57,288 nt of DNA from an uncultured Acidimicrobiaceae bacterium (GCA_913041415.1 CAJWHS010000007.1:1-57288); one strand, 5' to 3'. Positions 7,719 through 17,070 are shown, counted from the stretch's first letter. Notes: generated from the sequence alone by a model not told the origin. Program-made: numbers and translations.

Positions 7719-9497
7719 ATGGCCGACGCTGACAAGACCGCCCTCGACGCCGCCCAGGCCCGGTACGCCGCGGAGCGAACCAAGCGCCTCCGAGTCGATG
7801 GCAACGACCAGTACAGCGAGCTCGCCGGCACGTTCGCCGACTTCGACACCGACCCCTATGTCGAGCCGGGTTTCACCCGGGACCCGGTCATCGAGGAGAC
7901 CACAGCGGTCATCGTCGGTGGTGGCTTCGCCGGAATGATGACTGCCGTCGAGCTCAAGCGGCTTGGCGTCGACGACTTCCGCATGATCGAGAAGGGCGGC
8001 GACTTCGGGGGCACCTGGTACTGGAACCGCTACCCGGGTTGCCAGTGCGACGTCGAGTCGTACACATACCTGCCGCTGCTCGAAGAGACCGGCTTCATGC
8101 CCACCAAGCGGTACTCGAGTGCCACCGAGATCTTCGAGTATTGCCAGCTAATCGGGCGACGGTTCGAGCTGTACCCCCACGCCCTCTTCCAGACCGAGAT
8201 CGCCGACGCGATCTGGCATGACGACGAGGCCCGCTGGCTCATCACGACCAGCCGCGGCGACGAGATCCGCTGCAAGTACTTCGTCACCGCCGGCGGCATC
8301 CTCCACAAAGCCAAGCTCCCCGGCATCCCCGGCATCGACACCTTCGAAGGCCACGCCTTCCACACGAGCCGATGGGATTACCGCTACACCGGCGGCTCCG
8401 CCACCGAACCAATGGACAACCTGCGCGGCAAAAAAGTCGGCATCGTCGGCACCGGGGCCACCGCCGTGCAGGCCGTTCCCCAGTTGGCCAAGTACGCCGA
8501 AGAGCTCTACGTCTTCCAGCGGACCCCGGGAGCGATCGGTGTGCGCGACAACGGTCCTACCGACGTCGAATGGTTCCAGAGTCTCCAGCCGGGGTGGCAC
8601 GCGGAACGGGTCGAGAACTTCACCCGTTGCGTCACCGGCGAGCAGCCCGATTTCGACCACGTGAAGGACGGTTGGACCAAGGTCAACCGGGTCAACACCC
8701 AGGACGCCTCATCGCCCGAGCATCGCAAGGAACTCGACATCATCGACTTCAAGATCATGGAGGAGATCCGGGCCCGAGTAGACGAGATCATCGACGACCA
8801 GGAGACCGCCGAGAAGCTCAAGCCGTGGTACGGCAAGCACTGCAAACGCATCACCTTCCACGACGAGTACCTGCCGACCTTCAACCTTCCGCATGTCCAT
8901 CTGGTCGACACCGACGGCCAGGGCATCGAGCGGATCACGCCGACAAGCGCCGTTGTTGACGGCGAGGAGTACGAACTCGATCTGATCGTTTTTGCTTCTG
9001 GGTTCGAGGTCACCACTGACCAGCACCGCCGACTCGGCTTCGACCCAGTCGGTCGCGATGGTATGCGGCTTAGCGAGCGCTGGCACGACGGTGCGCACTC
9101 GCTGCACGGCATTCTCACTGCGGAGTTCCCGAACCTGTTGATGCTCGGCATCGTGCAGGCCGGTTTCGGCACCAACTTCGTGCACTTCCTTCAGAACTCT
9201 ACCCGTCACGTCGCCTGGGTCATCGATCACTGCGAGGAAGCTGGCATCAACACGATCGAGGCCACGCCGGAAGCCGAAGAGGGCTGGCTAATGGAGCTCT
9301 ACACAGCGGTTGGGGGCATGCCTGACTACTCGGCTAACTGCACGCCCGGTTACATGAACTCCGAGGGTAGCCGCGGGCCGAAGGCCGGTCGCAACCTCAC
9401 CTATGTCGGCAGTTTGCTCGATTACGACGGCTTCCTGCAGCGTTGGCGAGTCGGCGCTGCCGAGACCGGCGAGTTCCCTGGCGCGCTCACGACCTGA
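7719..9497 (+). CDS. FAD-dependent Baeyer-Villiger-type monooxygenase
   Basis: A 592-residue flavin monooxygenase. Visible are the FAD-binding G-G-G-F-A-G (67-72), the [11 protein letters not shown] segment (97-107) and the Baeyer-Villiger fingerprint F-x-G-x-x-x-H-T-S-R-W (209-219), followed by a second G-x-G-A-T-A NADPH-binding loop. Family members insert oxygen next to ketones using NADPH. The N-terminal ~60 residues before the FAD motif are an extension found in cyclopentadecanone- and phenylacetone-like enzymes. I chose ATG 7719; an in-frame TTG at 7683 is possible. The upstream kinase-like gene is probably in the same operon; the downstream IclR gene is convergent. Confidence 0.85.
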   Translation: MADADKTALDAAQARYAAERTKRLRVDGNDQYSELAGTFADFDTDPYVEPGFTRDPVIEETTAVIVGGGFAGMMTAVELKRLGVDDFRMIEKGGDFGGTWYWNRYPGCQCDVESYTYLPLLEETGFMPTKRYSSATEIFEYCQLIGRRFELYPHALFQTEIADAIWHDDEARWLITTSRGDEIRCKYFVTAGGILHKAKLPGIPGIDTFEGHAFHTSRWDYRYTGGSATEPMDNLRGKKVGIVGTGATAVQAVPQLAKYAEELYVFQRTPGAIGVRDNGPTDVEWFQSLQPGWHAERVENFTRCVTGEQPDFDHVKDGWTKVNRVNTQDASSPEHRKELDIIDFKIMEEIRARVDEIIDDQETAEKLKPWYGKHCKRITFHDEYLPTFNLPHVHLVDTDGQGIERITPTSAVVDGEEYELDLIVFASGFEVTTDQHRRLGFDPVGRDGMRLSERWHDGAHSLHGILTAEFPNLLMLGIVQAGFGTNFVHFLQNSTRHVAWVIDHCEEAGINTIEATPEAEEGWLMELYTAVGGMPDYSANCTPGYMNSEGSRGPKAGRNLTYVGSLLDYDGFLQRWRVGAAETGEFPGALTT

Positions 9498-9510
9498 TTG
9501 GTCGGGGCGG

Positions 9511-10275
9511 TCAGACACCGAGTAGGCCGGGAGCCTGCTCACCCACGAGATTGCGCAAGGCGTCACCCAAGCCTGGTCGGTCGCTCGGATTCAGTCGGTA
9601 GGCCGGTCCGTAGAGGCTGATCGATGCCGCTGGGTCGGCTCCGGGTACCAGCACCGCGATGCCGTTGACCTCAAGGTCGAGCGCCTGGTCGGCCCAGGCA
9701 TAGCCCTGTGCAGCGCTCGTGCGGACGACCTCTTGGAGGGGTCCGGCGGCCGTGACGGTGAGTGGTGTGGCGGCCGGCAGGGGAGCGGCGGTGTAGGTGT
9801 CGAGCCGTTCGGCGTCCCACGAGGTCATCAACGCCAGGCCCGGTGCGACCAGATGGAAGTCGAGGCGTTCGCCAGTCGGGTCGGGCGCCTGGATCGCCGA
9901 TGGCCCGAGCACGTTGGTGAGATAGAGCGCGCCGGTGGGGGTGTCGACGGTGAGTGCGGTACTCTCGCCGAAACGCTGTACGCACTCGACGAGCAACGGG
10001 CGCAGGCGATCCTCGAGCGCAGCGGGTGGCGCTTCGCCGCCGGGGACCAAGGTGCCCAGCGCCGGCCCGCTCACCAGGCCACCGACCCCACTGCGGGTGA
10101 GCATTCCGAGTTCGACGAGCTGGGCGGCGAGCCGCGAGACGGTGGAGCGGGGGAGCCCGCTGCGACGTCCGAGCTCGCGCACGCCGAGCGGTTCGTCGGC
10201 AGCGGCGACGAGCTGAAGGAGGAGGAACGCTCGCTCGATCAAGGACGTCGTTGACTTGGCTGGGCTGGTCGCCAT
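9511..10275 (-). CDS. IclR-family transcriptional regulator
   Basis: A 254-residue regulator with an N-terminal winged helix-turn-helix (about residues 10-70: L-G-V-R-E-L-G-R-R-S-G-L-P-R-S-T-V-S-R-L) and a C-terminal effector-binding domain typical of IclR. It is divergent from the gamma-butyrobetaine/carnitine gene set, with only 14 bases between the start codons, so it very probably controls that operon and itself, with a carnitine-related compound as ligand (inference). The start is ATG 10275: a perfect TATAAT lies six bases upstream, so the mRNA is likely leaderless. Confidence 0.85.
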   Translation of the reverse strand: MATSPAKSTTSLIERAFLLLQLVAAADEPLGVRELGRRSGLPRSTVSRLAAQLVELGMLTRSGVGGLVSGPALGTLVPGGEAPPAALEDRLRPLLVECVQRFGESTALTVDTPTGALYLTNVLGPSAIQAPDPTGERLDFHLVAPGLALMTSWDAERLDTYTAAPLPAATPLTVTAAGPLQEVVRTSAAQGYAWADQALDLEVNGIAVLVPGADPAASISLYGPAYRLNPSDRPGLGDALRNLVGEQAPGLLGV

Positions 10276-10281
10276 ACGCTG

Positions 10282-10287
10282 ATTATA
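10282..10287 (-). promoter_or_regulatory. TATAAT -10 box of a leaderless promoter
   Basis: A consensus TATAAT on the minus strand ends six bases before the IclR ATG at 10275, so transcription should start at or next to the first base of the start codon. No clear -35 was found at the matching distance. Confidence 0.55.
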
Positions 10288-10289
10288 CC

Positions 10290-11501
10290 ATGCAGCAGGA
10301 CGTCCCGTCTTGTAGGACATTAGCGAGTCGGACACCCGACTTCTACGTCTATCCCGACCAGCCGGCGGCATCCGCTGAGCTGGTGGGAGCCGTCGCCCGC
10401 ATCCGCTGGGCCGATGGTCTCGAACTCGACGCCTACGGGCTCTGGCTCTTCGAAAACCAGATGGGCGACGTCACCATCGAGGAACGCAGTCGCGAGTCGA
10501 AGTTCGACCCTGCTGATTTTCCTACCGACGACGTGTTGCGCGACGTGATGGTCTCGCCCGACGGTGACGTCATCGTCGAGTGGGTCGACGGCTCCACGTC
10601 GGTGCACCACAGCGGTTGGCTCCGCCATATCGCAGAGCAGCGCCATCGCCCCGACGCCTTCCTGCCGAAGATCGAGGAGTGGACCACCGCCGAGCTTCCG
10701 GCTCCTCCGACCCACAACGGTGCCGCGGTGCTGCACGACGAGGGCATCTTGCTTTCGTTCCTCTGCGACGCCGTGCGCTATGGGCTCGCCCGCCTCGAGA
10801 ACCTGCTGCCCGAAAAGGCCTCGCTTATCGCACTCGGCGAGCGCATCGGCGCACTGCGCAACACCAACTTCGGTGTCACCTGGCCGGTGAGCGTCGACCT
10901 CGAGCCCACCTCCACCGCCAATACGTCGCTGCCACTACCGCCCCACACCGATCTGCCGACGCGTGAGACGCCGCCCGGCTTCCAAATGCTGCACTGCCTT
11001 GTCAACACGACCACCGGTGGGCTCAGCACGATGGCCGACGGATACGCTGTCGTTCGCCGGCTCGAAGCCGAGCACCCCGAAGATTATGAGGCGCTCTGCA
11101 CGCTCAACTGGATCTTCTTCAACCGATCGCCGCACCACGATCATCGCTGGTCAGGCCCGCTGATCGACCATGGCGCAGCCGGCATGTCACTCACCATTCG
11201 CGCCTTTCACCCCGTACGCGGTTTCCCCGACATGCCGATCGCAGACCAGCCCCGCGCGTATGCGGCTCTCCGCCGATTCAGCCAGGTCGCCGGCTCCGAC
11301 GAGTTCCAGATGCGCTATGCGTTCCGGCCGGGCGATCTCGTGCTCTTCGACAACCGTCGCACCCTGCACGGACGCACCGCCATCGATGAGGCCGGTGGTG
11401 TGCGAGAGTTGCACGGGACCTACATCGACCACGACGAGATCTACTCGCGTGCCCGCGTGCTCACTCGTCATCGAACCGCCTGCGAGCTCGGGCTCGCCTA
11501 A
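10290..11501 (+). CDS. Gamma-butyrobetaine hydroxylase-like dioxygenase (TauD/BBOX)
   Basis: A 403-residue Fe(II)/2-oxoglutarate dioxygenase. The N-terminal ~85 residues form the small domain seen in gamma-butyrobetaine and trimethyllysine hydroxylases (R-I-R-W-A-D-G-x-x-L-D-x-Y-G-L-W-L-F-E-N); the C-terminal TauD domain holds the iron ligands H219-x-D221 (P-P-H-T-D) and distal H360 (R-T-L-H-G-R). Expected reaction: gamma-butyrobetaine + 2-oxoglutarate + O2 to carnitine + succinate + CO2. The two downstream genes supply the next steps of carnitine breakdown, which supports this substrate strongly. The start is ATG 10290, only three bases after the shared AT-rich element, so this mRNA may be leaderless too. 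Confidence 0.85.
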   Translation: MQQDVPSCRTLASRTPDFYVYPDQPAASAELVGAVARIRWADGLELDAYGLWLFENQMGDVTIEERSRESKFDPADFPTDDVLRDVMVSPDGDVIVEWVDGSTSVHHSGWLRHIAEQRHRPDAFLPKIEEWTTAELPAPPTHNGAAVLHDEGILLSFLCDAVRYGLARLENLLPEKASLIALGERIGALRNTNFGVTWPVSVDLEPTSTANTSLPLPPHTDLPTRETPPGFQMLHCLVNTTTGGLSTMADGYAVVRRLEAEHPEDYEALCTLNWIFFNRSPHHDHRWSGPLIDHGAAGMSLTIRAFHPVRGFPDMPIADQPRAYAALRRFSQVAGSDEFQMRYAFRPGDLVLFDNRRTLHGRTAIDEAGGVRELHGTYIDHDEIYSRARVLTRHRTACELGLA

Positions 11502-11533
11502 CGACAAACAGATCAACCAGCGGGGGAATCACC

Positions 11534-12427
11534 ATGCCCAGCGTCTTCATCACCTGCGCCGTCACCGGCGGCGGCGACACCGTCAACAAGTCGCCGCACG
11601 TCCCGTTCACGCCCGAGCAGATCGCCGACTCGGCGATCGAGGCGGCCAAAGCCGGTGCTGCAGTCGTGCACTGTCACGTCCGCGACCTCGACACGGGAGC
11701 CCAGAGCCGCGACCCCGACCTCTACAAAGAACTCACCGACCGCATTCGCTCGTCGGACACCGATGTCGTGCTGAACCTCACGGGTGGTACGGGTGCCGAC
11801 CTCACGCTTGGCAGTGTCGAGAACCCGCTGCCACTGAGGGAGGAGGGCACCGATATGGCCGGGGCCACCGAGCGCATGCGTCACGTTCGTGAGTGCCTAC
11901 CGGAGATCGCCACCATCGACATGGGAACGATGAACTTCGGCGAGGGCGACTACATCATGACGAACTCGACGTCACAGCTCGATGAGATCGCCTGTCAGTT
12001 CCAGGACCTACCGGTACAGCCCGAGCTCGAGTGTTTCGACACCGGCCACCTCTGGTACGCCAAGAAACAGGAAGAGCGTGGCCTGTACGAAGGCAAGACC
12101 ATGAACGCCCAGCTCTGCATGGGTGTGCCGTGGGGTGCGCCGGACGACATGAACACCCTGATGGCGATGGTCAACAATGTGCCATCGCACTGGCACAAGT
12201 CGGCGTTCTCCATCGGCCGTCGCCAGCTGGAGTATGTCGCCGCTGCGGCGCTCGTGGGCGCCAACATTCGCGTCGGCCTCGAGGACAACCTCTATCTCTC
12301 GAAGGGTGTGAAGGCCACCAACGCCCAACTCGTCGAGCGCGCCACGGTGATCCTCGAAGGCATGAACTTCAACGTCATGGGCCCCGATGAGGTGCGCGAC
12401 ATGCTCGATCTCAAGAAGGTCGTCTGA
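11534..12427 (+). CDS. BKACE-family enzyme, probable dehydrocarnitine cleavage
   Basis: A 297-residue beta-keto acid cleavage enzyme (Kce/DUF849 family). The zinc ligands H46-x-H48 stand in V-V-H-C-H-V-R-D, and a downstream G-L-E-D-N segment holds the conserved glutamate. Members condense a beta-keto acid with acetyl-CoA; carnitine-pathway members turn 3-dehydrocarnitine and acetyl-CoA into betainyl-CoA and acetoacetate. That role fits its place between a butyrobetaine hydroxylase and a carnitine dehydrogenase. A GGGGGAATC-type purine stretch precedes the ATG. Substrate assignment is from context, the family from sequence. Confidence 0.85.
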   Translation: MPSVFITCAVTGGGDTVNKSPHVPFTPEQIADSAIEAAKAGAAVVHCHVRDLDTGAQSRDPDLYKELTDRIRSSDTDVVLNLTGGTGADLTLGSVENPLPLREEGTDMAGATERMRHVRECLPEIATIDMGTMNFGEGDYIMTNSTSQLDEIACQFQDLPVQPELECFDTGHLWYAKKQEERGLYEGKTMNAQLCMGVPWGAPDDMNTLMAMVNNVPSHWHKSAFSIGRRQLEYVAAAALVGANIRVGLEDNLYLSKGVKATNAQLVERATVILEGMNFNVMGPDEVRDMLDLKKVV

Positions 12428-12466
12428 TCTCGGTCACGGGCACTCGTCGTCGAAGGAGTGAGAACA

Positions 12467-13438
12467 TTGAGTGAGCACGTCGCCGTCGTCGGTGCCGGCG
12501 TTATCGGAGCGGCCTGGGCGGCCCGCTTCGTAATGCACGGCATCGGCGTCAAGATCTACGACCCGAACCCGGAAGCAGGTCGCATTGTCGATGAGGTCCT
12601 CAACAACGCCCGAGCGGCCTGGGTTGATCTTGGCCTACCTGCCCCCACCGAAGGCAGTGTCACGGTCGTCGGCTCGATCGCCGAGGCGGTCGAGGGTGCG
12701 ATCCACGTTCAGGAAAGCGTTCCGGAGAACCCGGCCATCAAGGTGCCGATCCTCGAGCAGATCGCTACTGCTTGTCCGCCTGTCACCGTCATTGCGTCGT
12801 CGACCTCGGGAATCAAGCCCTCGGATCTCCAGCCCTCGCTCACCAACCCGGAGCGGTTGGTTGTCGGCCATCCGTACAACCCGGTGTACCTCGTGCCGGT
12901 CGTCGAGGTCGTCGGTGGCGACCTCACCTCGCAGGACGCGATCGACGCAGCGATGGCGACCTACGACCGTGTGTCGATGAAGCCGATCTACGTCCGAGTC
13001 GAGATCGACGCCTTCATCGGCGATCGTCTCCTCGAGGCGGTGTGGCGCGAGGCCCTTTGGCTCGTGAACGATGGCGTCGCCACCACCCAGGAGATCGACG
13101 ACGTCATGCGTTACGGCTTCGGTCTTCGGTGGGCGCAGATGGGCCTCTTCGAGACGTACCGCATTGCAGGTGGCGACGGCGGCTTCGGTCACTTCATCCG
13201 TCAGTTCGGTCCAACGCTGTCGTGGCCGTGGACCAAACTGATGGACGTCCCCGAACTTAGCGATGAACTCGTCGACCGGCTCGAGTCCCAGTCCGATGAG
13301 CAGTCGGGCGCTCACAGCATCCGCGAACTCGAGCGCATCCGCGATCGCAATCTCGCCGGGATCATGCGGGCGCTCGAGGAGAATGATTGGGGCGCTGGCA
13401 ACACGTTGAGGACCCAGCGCGAACGCCTCGGAGGTTGA
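12467..13438 (+). CDS. L-carnitine 3-dehydrogenase
   Basis: A 323-residue NAD-dependent dehydrogenase of the 3-hydroxyacyl-CoA dehydrogenase superfamily. G-A-G-V-I-G-A-A-W near residue 10 is the NAD-binding loop, S-S-T-S-G-I-K-P and G-H-P-Y-N-P-V-Y-L-V-P are the catalytic-region signatures, and the C-terminal helical domain carries W-A-Q-M-G-x-F-E. The G-H-P-Y-N-P motif is typical of carnitine dehydrogenases, which oxidise L-carnitine to 3-dehydrocarnitine. The thioesterase domain fused to some homologues is absent. I chose TTG 12467 because GAAGGAG lies at proper distance; the GTG at 12458 would overlap that site. Confidence 0.85.
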   Translation: MSEHVAVVGAGVIGAAWAARFVMHGIGVKIYDPNPEAGRIVDEVLNNARAAWVDLGLPAPTEGSVTVVGSIAEAVEGAIHVQESVPENPAIKVPILEQIATACPPVTVIASSTSGIKPSDLQPSLTNPERLVVGHPYNPVYLVPVVEVVGGDLTSQDAIDAAMATYDRVSMKPIYVRVEIDAFIGDRLLEAVWREALWLVNDGVATTQEIDDVMRYGFGLRWAQMGLFETYRIAGGDGGFGHFIRQFGPTLSWPWTKLMDVPELSDELVDRLESQSDEQSGAHSIRELERIRDRNLAGIMRALEENDWGAGNTLRTQRERLGG

Positions 13439-13463
13439 TCATCAGCTCGGGTTGGATTTTTGT

Positions 13464-14315
13464 CTAGTCGAGGTCCTCGATCGCCTTGACGTTGCGCAGC
13501 CTGAGGCCCCCACCGGGATGGGGCATCGGGGTGTAGCTGCGGTGGCCGAGAAGGCGCTGAACTTGCGGCGAGCAGTGGTCGAGGTCGCCGAGCGGGAAAT
13601 CGAGTGCACAGCTCTCCTCGGGAGTCAGCCAGCCAGCAAAGAAGCTCAGATGCATCGCCTTGCGCCAGCGATCAGCGGTGACGTTTGCACCACCGCCTTG
13701 GGAGACATAGCCCGAGTAGACGAGCGCATCGCCTGGGCCGAGTTCGGCAGGAACGGACTCGTGTTCGACTCGATAATCAAGGTTTTCCCAGGTGTTGCCT
13801 TTGGGCACGACCCGCGTTGCGCCGAGTTTCTCGGTGACCTACTCGTGGCCGATCATTGCGCTGACCGTGATGTCGACCACGTCGGGCCAGGCCGAGCGCA
13901 CGTACTCCCACCAGTTGTCGGCATCACGGTGCAGGACCTGGGCCGTCTCACCGGGCCCGACATACATGATCTGACCGGTGTTGACCCAGTACGACCCGCA
14001 GTGGGGGAGCAGGACAGCGTCGGCGATGGCGGCATAGACCTCGTTGTCGAGCATGTCGAAGTACGCGTCGTCGAGCAGGGGCAACGACGAGAAGCGCACC
14101 GTGTTGGCACCGACGAACGCTGTACCGGCCAGACCCATTCCCTACGTGGCGGAACCAGGCGGGAACTCCGGCACACGCAGGTCAGCGACGGTTGTCATCG
14201 GGTCGATCGTGGCCCGGTCGAACATGCCTTCGACGATGAGGCCACCGTCTCTGCGGAAGGCTTCCAGCATGTCGTCAAGCGGGGCGTCGGCGGGTAGGCG
14301 GACGAGAGACCGTGG
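13464..14315 (-). pseudogene. Broken PhyH (phytanoyl-CoA dioxygenase-like) gene with two TAG codons
   Basis: One minus-strand frame of about 285 codons encodes a PhyH-family Fe(II)/2-oxoglutarate dioxygenase: an N-terminal D-G-G-L-I-V-E-G segment, H-R-D (iron ligands) in Q-V-L-H-R-D-A-D-N-W-W, G-A-T-R-V-V-P-K, and W-R-K-A-M-H-L-S-F. It is interrupted by TAG at 14142-14144 and at 13839-13841, without frameshift. No ATG, GTG or TTG occurs at the expected N terminus. Both TAG codons could derive from CAG (Gln). Most likely a recent pseudogene; suppression of TAG is a less likely alternative, since TAG also ends intact genes here (7679, 25890, 49535). Confidence 0.7.
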
Positions 14316-14409
14316 TGACTCACCCGCACTTTCGTGCAGCAGCGGACACGATGCATCCGGACCGCCCAGCGTGGTCGTGATCGGTGTCGCTCCCTACGAT
14401 GAGGTTACG

Positions 14410-14862
14410 ATGAGCGAGCGGATGACGCGAACCCAGATCGAGGCCAACGTCGACGATCTCGATCCTCGGGTCTGGCCCCGGGTCATCGAGCAGTTGCTGG
14501 CCGTCGGCGCTGACGATGCGTGGATCACGCCGATCGTGATGAAAAAGGGTCGTCCTGCCTTCACGCTCGGCGTGTTGTGCGGCGACGATGTCATCGACGA
14601 GGCGCGTCGCGTCATCTTCACCGAAACGAGTTCGATCGGCCTCCGCGAGTCGACCGTGACCAAGCATGCGTTGCCGCGCTCGTTCACCTCGGTCAAGGTC
14701 GAGGGGCACCCGATCGCCATCAAACGAGCCGAATACGGCGGTACCCAGGTCAACCGAAGCGTCGAGTGGGATGACGTCGTGCGTGTCGCCGATGCCCTTG
14801 GCATGTCGGCCAACGACGTACTCGTGGCTGCGCTTCAGGCTGGCCGAGAGCAGCAGGCATGA
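14410..14862 (+). CDS. larC2: LarC C-terminal half (nickel insertion for NPN cofactor)
   Basis: A 150-residue protein matching the C-terminal domain of LarC, the CTP-dependent nickel insertase that completes the nickel-pincer nucleotide cofactor. The signature E-A-N-V-D-D-L-D-P and the later K-K-G-R-P-A-F-T-L-G and T-S-S-I-G-L-R-E segments are characteristic. In Lactobacillus larC1 and larC2 are joined by ribosomal frameshifting; here this half stands first in the operon, 1.5 kb ahead of the N-terminal half. The stop overlaps the larE start by ATGA. The start at 14410 lies inside the upstream region of the broken PhyH gene. Confidence 0.85.
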   Translation: MSERMTRTQIEANVDDLDPRVWPRVIEQLLAVGADDAWITPIVMKKGRPAFTLGVLCGDDVIDEARRVIFTETSSIGLRESTVTKHALPRSFTSVKVEGHPIAIKRAEYGGTQVNRSVEWDDVVRVADALGMSANDVLVAALQAGREQQA

Positions 14863-15701
14863 ATTCCGAATCGACGCTCACAGCGATCGAACGCGTCCTC
14901 GTCGATTGCGGCTCGGTCATCGTCGCCTGCAGTGGGGGTATCGACTCGCTGTTGCTGGCGACGATCGCCCACCGCCGATCACCGGCGACAACGGTCGTTG
15001 CCCACACAATCACCCCTGCAGTGCCGGGGGAGGGCACCGGCCGAGTCGTGACTCACGCCCAGCGTCACGGTTGGACACTCGAGCTCGTTCGCTCCGGTGA
15101 GTTCGAGGACGAGCGCTACCTCGCGAATCCGGCCGACCGCTGCTACTTCTGCAAGACCAACCTGTACGCGGCGATCGCTCCGCTGCGCCGCGCCAATGTC
15201 GCACGAGCCGATGCCGTGATCGTGAGCGGAGCGAATACCGACGATCTCGGCGAGTACCGACCCGGGCTTGATGCCGCCGCCGAGGCCGGGGTGCGACACC
15301 CCTTCGTCGAAGCCGGTGTCGGTAAGGCCGACATCCGTGCCGTCGCCCGACACCTTGGCATCGTAGAGGCCGAACTTCCGTCTTCGCCATGCCTGGCGAG
15401 TCGGCTCTACACCGGCACCCGGGTCACTGAGGCCCGCCTCCGTTCGGTCGAGGCCGGCGAATCGGTGCTGCGTGCCGAGGGCTTCGAGATCGTTCGCTGC
15501 CGTCGTCGAGACGCCGCCGCAGTGGTTGAGCTGCCCACCGGCGATCGCGACCGAGTCACATCTGCGCTGCTCGACACGGTTCGTTCGGCGATGCAAGCCG
15601 TTGACCCTGACCTCGCGTCGTTGACCCTCGACGACCGTCCCTACCGGCCCGGCCAAGCCATCCTGCGCGTCTCCGAAGGACCCCATGCACGTTCACGATG
15701 A
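14859..15701 (+). CDS. larE: LarE, sulfur transferase for NPN cofactor
   Basis: A 280-residue ATP pyrophosphatase-type sulfur transferase. The PP-loop S-G-G-I-D-S (25-30) opens the fold. C178 in S-S-P-C-L-A-S-R corresponds to the cysteine that LarE sacrifices as sulfur donor, and a C95-x2-C98 pair (R-C-Y-F-C-K) gives three cysteines in total, the number reported for cluster-bearing LarE proteins; whether a [4Fe-4S] cluster is used here is inference. LarE converts the LarB product to the dithio-acid form. It overlaps larC2 upstream (ATGA) and larB downstream (17 bases), so translation is coupled. Confidence 0.9.
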   Translation: MNSESTLTAIERVLVDCGSVIVACSGGIDSLLLATIAHRRSPATTVVAHTITPAVPGEGTGRVVTHAQRHGWTLELVRSGEFEDERYLANPADRCYFCKTNLYAAIAPLRRANVARADAVIVSGANTDDLGEYRPGLDAAAEAGVRHPFVEAGVGKADIRAVARHLGIVEAELPSSPCLASRLYTGTRVTEARLRSVEAGESVLRAEGFEIVRCRRRDAAAVVELPTGDRDRVTSALLDTVRSAMQAVDPDLASLTLDDRPYRPGQAILRVSEGPHARSR

Positions 15702-16347
15702 CCGACGACTCGATCGCATCGGCATGCCCGAAGCCGTGCTGTGTTCGGCAAAGTCCGATTCGCAGCTTCGGGTGATTGTCGACGAACTCGCGTTGACTGG
15801 CCACCCGACCCTGTTGACCCGGCTTCCCGCCGGGCGCCTCGGCTGCCTCTCACCTGAGGTCGTCGAGCAGGTCGATCACGACCCAATCTCCGAGACGGGC
15901 ATCCTCGGCGGGATGCAGCCGAGTCGGTCCGGCAAGGTCGCCATCGCCGCCGCCGGCACGTCGGATCAACGGGTTGCGACCGAAGCGGCCCGCACGCTCG
16001 AGTTCTCCGGGGTCGACACCGAGGTGTTTGTCGACATCGGCGTCGCTGGTCTGTGGCGTCTGGAAGCCCGTCTGCCCGAGTTGCGGGTGGCCGACATCGT
16101 GATCGTCGTGGCCGGCATGGACGCGGCCCTGGTCTCGGTCATGGGTGGGCTCGTCGGCGCTCCGATCATCGGCGTGCCGACGTCGGTCGGTTATGGCGTG
16201 GCCAAAGGCGGCTCGACGGCGCTCAACAGCGCATTGGCGAGTTGTGCGCAGGGGGTCACCGTCGTCAACATCGACAACGGGTTCGGTGCTGCGTGTGCTG
16301 CGGTTCGGATGCTGTCGCTGCTGGGCACTGACCGATCCCGCTCGTGA
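15685..16347 (+). CDS. larB: LarB, NaAD carboxylase/hydrolase for NPN cofactor
   Basis: A 220-residue protein with a PurE-like C-terminal domain. Recognisable segments are A-A-A-G-T-S-D near residue 90, V-V-A-G-M-D-A-A-L, G-A-P-I-I-G-V-P-T-S-V-G-Y-G and N-I-D-N-G-F-G-A-A. LarB carboxylates and hydrolyses nicotinic acid adenine dinucleotide, the first step to the nickel-pincer nucleotide. A GAAGGA site lies just ahead of ATG 15685, inside the end of larE. It is followed by larC1 through a TGATG overlap. No larA racemase gene is in the window, so the cofactor user lies elsewhere. Confidence 0.9.
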   Translation: MHVHDDRRLDRIGMPEAVLCSAKSDSQLRVIVDELALTGHPTLLTRLPAGRLGCLSPEVVEQVDHDPISETGILGGMQPSRSGKVAIAAAGTSDQRVATEAARTLEFSGVDTEVFVDIGVAGLWRLEARLPELRVADIVIVVAGMDAALVSVMGGLVGAPIIGVPTSVGYGVAKGGSTALNSALASCAQGVTVVNIDNGFGAACAAVRMLSLLGTDRSRS

Positions 16348-17057
16348 TGATCGGTTGGTTCGACGGCGGAGCGGGAGCCAGCGGCGACATGCTGCTCGGC
16401 GCCTTGGTCAGCGCTGGCGTGCGGCTCGAGGTGCCGTCGGCGTCGATCGATGCACTCGACCTCGGTGTCACTCTGCGGTCCGAGCAGGTCCTTCGAGCGG
16501 GGCTCGACGCCACCCGGATCCACGTCGAGGTGTTCGACACCACTGTCGTGCGTCATCTGCCTGACATCCTCGCCCTCTTCGGCCCGCTCGACGCCGGGGT
16601 GCGCACAATCGCCACCGCAGTCTTCGAGCGCCTCGCCGAGGCCGAAGCTCGAGTGCACGGCACCTCGATTGACGACGTCCACTTCCACGAGGTGGGAGCA
16701 CTCGACTCGATCGCCGACATCGTCGGTGCTGCCGCTTGCGTTGCGCATCTCGGGCTCGACCGGATCCACTGCTCGGCTCTAAGCCTTGGCTCGACTTCGA
16801 CCCGGGGTGCCCACGGACCCATCCCGATCCCGGCGCCTGCCGTGCTCGAATTGCTTACTGGCGTGGCCCCGATGCAGGCCGGCCCCGCCCCGTTCGAGAG
16901 CACGACACCAACCGGTGCCGCCGTGCTGGCGACGATCGTCGACACCTGGTGTCCGATGCCGTCGATGACCGTCACGGCGGTTGGCAAGGGGGCTGGCGGA
17001 CGAGACAGCGATCAGGTCGCCAACGTCTTGCGGCTTGTTCTCGGCGACTCGGCTTGA
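16347..17057 (+). CDS. larC1: LarC N-terminal half (nickel insertion for NPN cofactor)
   Basis: A 236-residue protein equal to the N-terminal domain of LarC: G-G-A-G-A-S-G-D-M-L-L-G at the start, V-H-F-H-E-V-G-A-x-D-S-I-A-D-I-V-G in the middle and G-P-I-P-I-P-A-P-A near residue 155, all typical LarC signatures. It needs the C-terminal half, which is encoded by the first gene of the same operon (14410-14862). The ATG at 16347 overlaps the larB TGA; a GTG at 16344 is an alternative. The convergent TetR gene follows after 13 bases. Confidence 0.85.
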   Translation: MIGWFDGGAGASGDMLLGALVSAGVRLEVPSASIDALDLGVTLRSEQVLRAGLDATRIHVEVFDTTVVRHLPDILALFGPLDAGVRTIATAVFERLAEAEARVHGTSIDDVHFHEVGALDSIADIVGAAACVAHLGLDRIHCSALSLGSTSTRGAHGPIPIPAPAVLELLTGVAPMQAGPAPFESTTPTGAAVLATIVDTWCPMPSMTVTAVGKGAGGRDSDQVANVLRLVLGDSA

Positions 17058-17070
17058 CTCCGGAGCGGCC

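Noticed and set aside
6630-9497. Read-through of the TAG at 7677-7679 to fuse the kinase-like protein to the monooxygenase
   Set aside because: Both proteins are complete at this point, and the intervening codons look like spacer; the monooxygenase has its own ATG at 7719.
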